Of a DNA stretch of 12,339 nucleotides, positions 7,467 through 12,339 are shown piece after piece. The stretch's first letter is position 1; every line of letters begins with the position of its first letter. The position numbers and the translations under genes were made by a program. Source of the DNA: Methanobacteriota archaeon (lineage in GTDB: Archaea; Halobacteriota; Bog-38; Methanoflorentales; Methanoflorentaceae); contig PMYA01000165.1 of assembly GCA_003170935.1 (NCBI GenBank), positions 29,973 through 42,311 on the forward strand, written 5' to 3'. The notes beneath the pieces were generated by a model that was given only the letters and a program-made list of their open reading frames with translations, was not told the origin of the DNA and searched no databases.

Positions 7467-7517
7467 ACATCAATCGGCATAAGTAAGAAACGGTCTAAAA
7501 ATGAGCAAGCCTAACGG

Positions 7518-7658
7518 TTAGTCGCTCTCCTGTTCAAATAATGACTTGTCAACGCCGCAAGCGGGACATACCCAATCGTCAGGAAGTTCACTGAACAGAA
7601 CACCCTCTACTTCTTCATCATAGACATACTCACAGATACTGCAAATCCATTTTGCCAA
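7518..7658 (-). CDS. Short rubredoxin, 46 residues, TTG start
   Basis: Rubredoxin carries one electron on a single iron held by four cysteines. Here these are Cys6 and Cys9 (ICSICEY) and Cys31 and Cys34 ([13 protein letters not shown]). The knuckle, the YVYD segment and the LPDDWVCP stretch are characteristic. At 46 residues it lacks the loop of about eight residues (the DPDNGI region) found in 52-54-residue rubredoxins, as in short rubredoxin domains attached to other redox proteins. No ATG is available. TTG is preceded directly by in-frame TAG and, two codons earlier, TGA, so TTG is the only reasonable start. GGTGAT, a good match to the archaeal anti-Shine-Dalgarno, lies five bases before it. 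It is a single-gene transcript with a TATA box upstream and a terminator downstream. Its electron partner is not in the window. Confidence 0.93.
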   Translation of the reverse strand: MAKWICSICEYVYDEEVEGVLFSELPDDWVCPACGVDKSLFEQESD

Positions 7659-7693
7659 CTAATATCACCGCTACCGCATTCTGTGATTGTGCA

Positions 7694-7703
7694 CGTAAAT
7701 AAC
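7694..7703 (-). promoter_or_regulatory. TATA box of the rubredoxin gene
   Basis: On the minus strand the sequence reads gttatttacg, centred about 41 bases before the TTG start. This predicts a transcript start near 7672, just upstream of the GGTGAT ribosome-binding site. Confidence 0.45.
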
Positions 7704-7820
7704 TTCGCCAGCTGCGCGTGATAGCACGGGCGGGTTACGTGTATTGTTAGTGCACGAGCGGATAAAGTGGTTGCTTGAAAGTATAAACCCCCCCTTCTGA
7801 TTCGGAGGCGTTTATTCTGT

Positions 7821-7830
7821 TCTTTTATAG
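7821..7830 (+). promoter_or_regulatory. Possible TATA box upstream of the SRPBCC gene
   Basis: The sequence tcttttatag lies 70 bases before the GTG at 7896. A start near 7852 would leave a leader of about 44 bases. That leader contains no clear ribosome-binding site. A second AT-rich element, aaagtataaac, lies near 7779. Confidence 0.28.
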
Positions 7831-7895
7831 GGCTTCAAAGAATCTTACACTGCTTCCTCCTAAGTCTTATCTTGTTTAACCGCTAACGATGTGTT

Positions 7896-8366
7896 GTGTC
7901 CATTCGCGTTTCAGCTACGACTGATGTGAGCGCCACGTCACAGCTCGTTTGGGGGATTTTTACAGATATACATCGCTGGAGTGTATGGAATCCACTAATC
8001 CTTGGGGTCACCAGCATTTCAGGAGGAAATATATGGGCGCCTGGGGGTGCGTTTGTGATGCGATACAACCTTGAGTTTACTCCAATTCAAGTGACCACTC
8101 GCTCGTTTGTGCAACAGGTGCTCCCATGAAGCTAGATCGTCTTAAGCGGAGAGGTTCTAGGTGCGAGCGGGACAATAACGTACGAATTTAGGTCGTTCGG
8201 CCCAAAAACGATCGTATCGGCGACTGAAGTATTTGGTGAGACCAACTCCGATTATCGCAACTACGTTATCAGCAGTTCAACAGAACGACTTTTGAGGGCG
8301 CAGCTGCGCGGATTGAAAGACTACGTTGAGGGCATTGGACATAAATCCCGAGCGATGCAAGTCTAA
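7896..8366 (+). pseudogene. SRPBCC (polyketide cyclase-like) gene interrupted by two in-frame stop codons
   Basis: One reading frame runs 156 codons from GTG at 7896 to TAA at 8366, broken only by TGA (8127-8129, codon 78) and TAG (8133-8135, codon 80). The first half has WGIFTDIHRWSVWNPLI, the hallmark helix and W-NP turn of SRPBCC/START-like proteins, which bind hydrophobic ligands. After the stops the frame continues as IVLSGEVLGASGTITYEF, then KTIVSATEVFGE, and the long C-terminal helix ERLLRAQLRGLKDYVEG. Both halves and the total length of about 155 residues fit one SRPBCC domain, with no frameshift. An in-frame TAA at 7884-7886 limits the start to GTG 7896, and no clear ribosome-binding site precedes it. 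The simplest reading is a recently inactivated gene. Alternatives are an assembly error, or recoding of TAG or TGA, which has little support because TAG also appears to end the neighbouring DUF1894-like gene. Confidence 0.75.
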
Positions 8367-8534
8367 CCTTCCCGCTTTTAAGTCAATAATTTTGCTGGGT
8401 CGGGGGAACGCTTAATTGAAAAGCGCTTTGGCTCAACCAGTAATGATTGGCTGTTTATCACTTAAGTTGCCTAAGTGGCGCTGTCGTAGCGGTACGTTGA
8501 AGACCAACTCGGTTACGCTGAAAATACGCGTGTA

Positions 8535-8870
8535 CTAACCAATGCGCTTGCGTTTATCCTTGGACTTCTTACCCTCGGTATTTTTGTACCTCTCATCTTC
8601 AGCAACGATTCTAGCTACCTCTTCTTCATCGCGAGGTAGTTTTAGAACAAAGGAACCGTGGCACGGTTTGACATAGCTGACCATGATGTAGGCGGGGCCG
8701 ACTCCAACAGGCACCGGCGGGGCTCCTATTAACCGCCTGTCAAAGACTGCAAAAGCGGCACCGACGTAATATACTTCATCAGCATGTTCACTGATGTAGT
8801 CCGACGTCTGTTTGAAAGAGGCGTTCTTGAGTAGGATCTCATAGTCCATTCGTTCTATACAACCTGCCAT
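8535..8870 (-). CDS. DUF1894-like conserved archaeal protein
   Basis: The protein has 111 residues, beginning MAGCIERMDYEILLKNASF. I chose the ATG at 8870 rather than one five codons upstream because AGGAGGAGAA lies directly before it. The body includes SDYISEHADEVYYV, a Gly/Pro-rich turn (IGAPPVPVGVGPAYI) and KPCHGSFVLKLPRDEEEV, followed by a lysine-rich tail. Cysteines are at 4 and 70. It is soluble and has no signal peptide. From memory the opening and the KPCHGSF segment resemble DUF1894, a small family of unknown function restricted to methanogens and relatives; I could not check this by search. It ends in TAG. It lies downstream of the glutaredoxin-like gene on the same strand with a gap of about 160 bases and a TATA-like element, so it may have its own promoter. 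No reaction can be proposed. Confidence 0.8.
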   Translation of the reverse strand: MAGCIERMDYEILLKNASFKQTSDYISEHADEVYYVGAAFAVFDRRLIGAPPVPVGVGPAYIMVSYVKPCHGSFVLKLPRDEEEVARIVAEDERYKNTEGKKSKDKRKRIG

Positions 8871-8929
8871 TTCTCCTCCTAGCAAATTCCTTTGAACAAA
8901 CGTGTTGAGATAAGATAGTCAGAGCGTTA

Positions 8930-8939
8930 CTATGTAAAC
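8930..8939 (-). promoter_or_regulatory. Candidate TATA box of the DUF1894-like gene
   Basis: On the minus strand the sequence reads gtttacatag, centred about 65 bases before the ATG at 8870. The predicted start near 8910 gives a leader of about 40 bases that includes the AGGAGGAGAA ribosome-binding site. Confidence 0.35.
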
Positions 8940-9029
8940 AGCGAACAAGATTCGTGTGCTGCATACACTTCGCAACGCAAGGCGCACTTTCGTAACGCTC
9001 TTCCTCACTGGAGTTGTATTTTGCGTCGG

Positions 9030-9278
9030 TTACGTAAGCTCCAACACTTGTTGCAGCTTCTCTTTGTTGAACCCGACGATTACTGTATCGCCCACAACGA
9101 TGACAGGAAACGAATACCCGCCGGATAGTCGATAAACTTCGCGGAGAACGTCAGTGCGTTTTTCACCACTCAACAAATCAACGTCTTCGTACTCAAAACC
9201 AACGTTGTTGTCGTTAAGAAACTTCTTTGTCATGCGACAATGCGGGCATGTACTAAGCGTATAAGCTTTTACCTTCAC
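9030..9278 (-). CDS. Glutaredoxin-like thiol-disulfide protein
   Basis: This small cytoplasmic protein of 82 residues has the glutaredoxin/thioredoxin fold. The active site is CPHC at residues 11-14 after the strand KVKAYTLST. A helix with KKFLNDNNV follows, then FEYEDVD. The cis-proline segment is YSFPVIVV (Pro58), and VIVGF at about 66-70 closes the glutathione or thiol side of the site. This is the NrdH-like or archaeal glutaredoxin length. It would reduce disulfides or carry electrons to reductases; the donor is unknown, since many methanogens lack glutathione. Translation starts at GTG (9278). A TATA-like element lies only about 27 bases upstream, so the mRNA may be nearly leaderless. 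The gene could be co-transcribed with the DUF1894-like gene downstream, but the 160-base gap and a candidate internal promoter leave that open. Confidence 0.92.
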   Translation of the reverse strand: MKVKAYTLSTCPHCRMTKKFLNDNNVGFEYEDVDLLSGEKRTDVLREVYRLSGGYSFPVIVVGDTVIVGFNKEKLQQVLELT

Positions 9279-9300
9279 ACACTACCCTTTCATTTGGCTG

Positions 9301-9309
9301 CTATTTAAG
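9301..9309 (-). promoter_or_regulatory. TATA box of the glutaredoxin-like gene
   Basis: On the minus strand the sequence reads cttaaatag, centred about 27 bases before the GTG at 9278. With archaeal TATA-to-start spacing of roughly 25 bases, transcription would begin at or within a few bases of the start codon. Confidence 0.45.
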
Positions 9310-9533
9310 AGTTTTGAAGCCGGTAACGCGCTCTAGCTCGCTCGCTAGGTGCTGTTGATAACAAGGCAACCGAAACTTGCAGTAAAAATAAATCGATGGG
9401 GCAATGCAAGCTTAAGTAGCTTCGCGCGGCCTTTTTGGGTTGACTAAACCGGTATATCGTCACAGGGTTCATAAAGTTGAGGGTCAATTACCTTGCGTTA
9501 GTTGGTGTTGCGACATCAACATAGGAGTTAAAC

Positions 9534-10472
9534 GTGGGCGCGTTTATACGGGCAAGCCACTTGCGCGACCAGATAAAAATTGGCACAAGTGGATGGAGCT
9601 ACGACGACTGGGTCGGTCCTTTCTATCAAAACAACGAAAAACCAAAATGGCTTGACTATTATGCCAGCCTCTTTCAAACGGTCGAAATAAACAGCACATA
9701 TTACAAAATCCCCAATCAGAAGCTTACCGATATCTGGATCGAGAAGGGCAAGAAGCACGAAGGTTTCAAGTACTCGCTCAAGTTTCCGCGATTTTATGAA
9801 CTTAACGAGCTCGACGCACTAGCCACCGAATTTGAGCAAGCAGTCGTCTCTCCAATTCATCAAAATGAGCTACTTGGAGCCATTCTTGTCCAACTTACCC
9901 CCTATGTTAAACGCATTGAGCATGGCTATAGGACTGACAACTTGGAAAAGCTAGATGCGTTCTTTAACAAGCTACACACAGACGACTATTCCTATTTCGT
10001 GGAGTTTCGACACGTCTCGTGGCTCGATGTGACACGGCAAGATTTGGAGCCAGGTATAAAGGAGGTGCTTGAACGCAACAACGTTGGGCTATGTATTGTG
10101 GATGGGCCGTCATTTCCCACGGTTATAACGGATTCTGTCACAAGATCGGGTGCGTACATACGGTTGCACGGCAGAAACACCGAGGAATGGTTTAAAAAAC
10201 ACAAAGGTGAGGGCCCTGACCGGTCGAAACGGTACGACTATACGTACACCGAGGAGGAACTCGTGCCATGGAAAGAGCGGATAACACAGATGAAGGCCGA
10301 TTTAGGCGGTACCAAGCCTATCTGGGTTTATTTCAACAACCATCCGCGAGGCAACGCACCTCATAATGCGCTAACGCTTTTGGAGCTCCTCGGAATACGG
10401 GCATCCGAAAGTAATGCTGAGGAAAAAGCTAAAAGCCCTACCACGTTGAAGGATTGGGCGTATCGCAACTAA
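9534..10472 (+). CDS. DUF72 family protein (YecE-like TIM-barrel)
   Basis: This 312-residue protein belongs to DUF72 (COG1801), predicted TIM-barrel proteins of unknown reaction. Conserved segments in order are IGTSGWSYDDW (16-26), FQTVEINSTYYKIP (47-60), YSLKFPR (80-86), VEFRHVSW (156-163), YIRLHGRN (208-215) and YFNNHPRGNAPHNAL (266-280). These Trp, Glu, Arg, His and Asn positions line the presumed active site, and all are present. The C-terminal 25 residues (NAEEKAKSPTTLKDW) extend beyond the core. It is cytoplasmic with no signal peptide. The start is GTG, with AGGAG eight bases before it. The 220-base gap upstream holds several AT-rich elements (near 9384, 9410 and 9468) but no clear winner as promoter. 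Its stop lies 23 bases from the stop of the convergent 78-residue gene. The family is often linked to DNA-repair or stress genes, which does not help here. Confidence 0.93.
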   Translation: MGAFIRASHLRDQIKIGTSGWSYDDWVGPFYQNNEKPKWLDYYASLFQTVEINSTYYKIPNQKLTDIWIEKGKKHEGFKYSLKFPRFYELNELDALATEFEQAVVSPIHQNELLGAILVQLTPYVKRIEHGYRTDNLEKLDAFFNKLHTDDYSYFVEFRHVSWLDVTRQDLEPGIKEVLERNNVGLCIVDGPSFPTVITDSVTRSGAYIRLHGRNTEEWFKKHKGEGPDRSKRYDYTYTEEELVPWKERITQMKADLGGTKPIWVYFNNHPRGNAPHNALTLLELLGIRASESNAEEKAKSPTTLKDWAYRN

Positions 10473-10495
10473 CTGGCGAACGCGGGCGGATTCGA

Positions 10496-10732
10496 TTAGA
10501 TTTCTGACTCAGCTTTTTGTTGTTTCACGTTTGAAGGCAGATCGTCGTATGTATCGTATACTGCAGCTGCCCCTTCTGAAACAACAACGAATTTGTCGTC
10601 GTCAGTGCGGAAGATCACCCCATTTGCGAGGTCTGTCTCTCCTAAGACTGCGGCTATAGCGTTTCTTGGTTTGCACCGGTATTCTTTGACGTCAATACCT
10701 GTTTTTGTCTGAACCACAAATTTCTTTGCCAT
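10496..10732 (-). CDS. 78-residue protein of unknown function, last gene of the ABC operon
   Basis: The protein opens MAKKFVVQTKTGIDVKEYRCKP and contains GVIFRTDDDKFVVVSEGAAAVYDTYDDLP before a short polar end. The pattern of short hydrophobic strands suggests a small beta-rich soluble domain. There is one cysteine (Cys20) and no membrane segment or signal peptide. I do not recognise a family. A strong ribosome-binding site, AAGGAGG, lies eight bases before the ATG, and the gene begins 23 bases after the ABC-2 permease stop on the same strand. It is therefore probably the third gene of the operon. The ribosome-binding site and position support a real gene. A link to the transporter's job is only inferred from position. 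Confidence 0.75.
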   Translation of the reverse strand: MAKKFVVQTKTGIDVKEYRCKPRNAIAAVLGETDLANGVIFRTDDDKFVVVSEGAAAVYDTYDDLPSNVKQQKAESEI

Positions 10733-10755
10733 GTGTTTGCCTCCTTGCAGTCTCT

Positions 10756-11586
10756 TTACATTTCCCTTCGCTTGGCTATGAGAATGGCCAACAAGAATGC
10801 AACTACAAAGTACGCTGCCATCACGATGACGCTCAATCGTATCTCAGGATAGTACTGCACGAGCGAAAGCGATTGTGGACCAGCGCTCGGTCCAGCGAAG
10901 GTCGAAGTATTGAATACCGTATCGGTTGGGTATGGGCTCTGCAACACATACCGCGAGATCTCACTGGCAAAGGTAATCGAGAACCAAGGCTTGAGCTTCG
11001 CGATCGAGCCAACGGCGTCGACAATTGGCAAGATGAGGAAGAAGGTGAAGAACGTCAGCACGAGGGAGTATACCGAACTGCGCATTATTGCGCTGAACAG
11101 ATAAGCGATCGCAAGTATGGCGAATAGGTAGACGAGGGAGTAGGCAAATGAAAGACCTGTATTCGGCGGAATGCTGCCGTCGATTACGCGAACTGAAACG
11201 ACTGCAATAACGTAGTAAAGTCCAATGGCGCCGACTGACACCAGTACGCTTGCGATAAACTTGCCGAGAAATATCGCCGTTTTCCTGATCGGATTGGGAA
11301 ATAAAAAGTACCCCGTTTTCGATTCGTATTCAGAAACGATCGCATCAGCGCCAAAAAACGTTGCACTTAGTATGGAAAGGACGCTCAGAAACGAGAGTAC
11401 GCGCGTAATGAAATCCGTCGGGTCTTTGGGATAAGCAGTGCCGATTGCGGGAGGTACGATGAGAAAAATGGCGCTAATAATAATAGTAAGCAGAACTATG
11501 GCGAGCAACCGTCGCCCGCGGAGGTACTTCAAGAGCTCGTATTTTGCCACAGTCGCGATCTGCCGCACGCTGTTCGGTGCCATCAT
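10756..11586 (-). CDS. ABC-2 type transporter permease
   Basis: This 276-residue membrane protein has six predicted helices, at about residues 26-46, 62-82, 107-133, 146-168, 170-192 and 251-271. Between helices 2 and 3 is IVSEYESKTGYFLFPNPIRKT followed by GK, the conserved E-x-x-x-x-T-x-x-x-L-x-x-P-I segment of ABC-2 permeases. A large loop of about 55 residues before the last helix is probably extracytoplasmic. It would form the channel of an exporter or extrusion system with the ATPase encoded just upstream. The substrate is unknown; relatives handle antibiotics, lipids, polysaccharide or sodium ions. The ATG shares one base with the ATPase stop codon (TAATG), and a second ATG follows at once. 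This indicates translational coupling in an operon. Confidence 0.92.
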   Translation of the reverse strand: MMAPNSVRQIATVAKYELLKYLRGRRLLAIVLLTIIISAIFLIVPPAIGTAYPKDPTDFITRVLSFLSVLSILSATFFGADAIVSEYESKTGYFLFPNPIRKTAIFLGKFIASVLVSVGAIGLYYVIAVVSVRVIDGSIPPNTGLSFAYSLVYLFAILAIAYLFSAIMRSSVYSLVLTFFTFFLILPIVDAVGSIAKLKPWFSITFASEISRYVLQSPYPTDTVFNTSTFAGPSAGPQSLSLVQYYPEIRLSVIVMAAYFVVAFLLAILIAKRREM

Positions 11587-12339
11587 TACGCCTCCCCCTC
11601 GGGCACGAACTGCAGATAAACGTCTTCTATCGCCGCGCGCTGCGGCATATACGAAACGACTTTGACGCCCGTGTTCAGAATCCCGCGGAGCACGTGGAAC
11701 TGTGTTTCGGGGCCACCACTGAAGCTGAGTTTGAGCGCGAGCGTTTCTGTTCGTTTTACGGACGTCACGTCCTTGAGCGCTTTTATCGCTTCGAACTCAG
11801 GCCGCGTAATTGGGTCGAGCGTGGTGATTGTCACCGTTACATCTTGACCCGCTGAAAGGTTCTTCACAGAGTCATACGTCAAGAGCACGCCTCGATCGAT
11901 AATCGCGACTTTGTCGCATACCTCTTGCACCTCGTATAGTAGGTGCGAACTCATCAATATCGTGATATCTGTTTTTATTAGTCCTTTGATAATATCTCGC
12001 ACTTCGACCATGCCGCGCGGGTCGAGGCCTGACGTAGGCTCGTCGAGGATCAGTATGGATGGCTCGTGCAAGAGCGCTTGAGCAATTGCCAATCTTTGCT
12101 TCATTCCTTTTGAGAATTGACCCGTTCGCTTATCAGCCACTTCGAGGAGCTTGACCTGCTCTAGAACGGCGTGCGAGCGCTCAACAATCGCTTCTCCGCT
12201 CATGCCGCGGATCGTTCCTACGTATGATAAGCATTCGTCAGGCGTCAGTTGTGGGTAAAGCTCGGGCGTTTCGACGACTGCGCCAACTCCGTCAAGTGCC
12301 GCTTTTGGGTGACGGATGACATCAACGCCGTTAAGGTAG
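11586..12339 (-). CDS. ABC transporter ATP-binding protein (N-terminus cut by window end)
   Basis: About 250 residues are present; the Walker A motif lies beyond the right edge. The visible part begins LNGVDVIRHP. The Q-loop region is GAVVETPELYPQLTP (about 12246-12290). The signature is FSKGMKQRL (near 12093-12116), a common ABC-2 variant of LSGGQ. Walker B and D-loop read ILILDEPTSGLDPRG (near 12040), and the H-loop is MSSHLLYEV (His codon near 11943). A regulatory C-terminal domain of about 90 residues follows (DVTVTITTLDP onward). It hydrolyses ATP at the inner membrane face to drive the permease encoded next. The stop codon overlaps the permease ATG by one base. The usual Q-loop glutamine position holds Glu (VET), a variant I recall from this ABC-2 group. 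The frame stays open to the last base, so this is truncation by the window and not a broken gene. The substrate is unknown. Confidence 0.93.
   Translation of the reverse strand, partial: YLNGVDVIRHPKAALDGVGAVVETPELYPQLTPDECLSYVGTIRGMSGEAIVERSHAVLEQVKLLEVADKRTGQFSKGMKQRLAIAQALLHEPSILILDEPTSGLDPRGMVEVRDIIKGLIKTDITILMSSHLLYEVQEVCDKVAIIDRGVLLTYDSVKNLSAGQDVTVTITTLDPITRPEFEAIKALKDVTSVKRTETLALKLSFSGGPETQFHVLRGILNTGVKVVSYMPQRAAIEDVYLQFVPEGEA

Noticed and set aside
8127..8135. Selenocysteine (TGA) and pyrrolysine (TAG) both encoded in the SRPBCC gene
   Set aside because: SRPBCC proteins are not known for either residue, TAG appears to end the neighbouring DUF1894-like gene, and no SECIS-like element was recognised downstream. 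It is kept only as an alternative in the finding.
8459..8477. Hairpin CACTTA/TAAGTG between the SRPBCC gene and the DUF1894-like gene
   Set aside because: A 6-bp AT-rich stem with no T-run on either strand is within chance expectation.
8536..8885. Longer start for the DUF1894-like protein at 8885
   Set aside because: The AGGAGG ribosome-binding site lies between this ATG and the one at 8870, so it can serve only the downstream start.
9440..9655. 71-residue plus-strand frame overlapping the start of the DUF72 gene
   Set aside because: It shares bases with the DUF72 start in another frame, lacks a ribosome-binding site, and its translation has no recognisable feature.

Overview
The window looks archaeal, from a euryarchaeote of the methanogen-related lineages. 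The clues are a PIN-ATPase-KH protein of the archaeal COG1855 type, TATA-box-like promoters (cttatttatag, gttatttacg, cttaaatag) 25-45 bases upstream of several genes, Shine-Dalgarno sequences matching the archaeal GGAGGTGAT core, a DUF2284 metal-binding protein, a very small partner gene before a sodium:solute symporter, and a short gene resembling the methanogen-restricted DUF1894 family. The genus cannot be settled from the sequence. The genes are mostly housekeeping or conserved-hypothetical, with short intergenic gaps. I saw no insertion sequence, CRISPR array, tRNA or rRNA.

Layout. At the left edge the N-terminus of phosphoenolpyruvate synthase (-) diverges from serA, D-3-phosphoglycerate dehydrogenase (+). 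serA converges on a 139-residue two-helix membrane protein (-). Upstream of that on the same strand is a 616-residue PIN-ATPase-KH protein, and then a DUF2284 metal-binding protein (-). A 350-base regulatory interval follows. It leads to a two-gene + strand operon, a 44-residue membrane peptide abutting a 509-residue sodium:solute symporter, which converges on a 46-residue rubredoxin (-) that has a hairpin/T-tract terminator.

Next is an SRPBCC-type lipid-binding-fold gene (+) that reads through in one frame for 156 codons but carries TGA and TAG two codons apart in the middle. After it come a DUF1894-like protein and a glutaredoxin-like protein (both -), and a DUF72 protein (+). The DUF72 gene converges on the end of a leftward operon: ABC transporter ATPase (cut by the window end), ABC-2 permease, and a 78-residue protein of unknown function.

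Functionally, ppsA and serA connect gluconeogenesis to serine synthesis. The rubredoxin and glutaredoxin fit the redox chemistry of an anaerobe. The symporter pair and the ABC operon are transport systems whose substrates cannot be read from sequence. I found no clearly new multi-gene system. The points most worth checking are the double-stop SRPBCC gene, the hairpin plus T-run in front of serA, and the micro-protein tied to the symporter.
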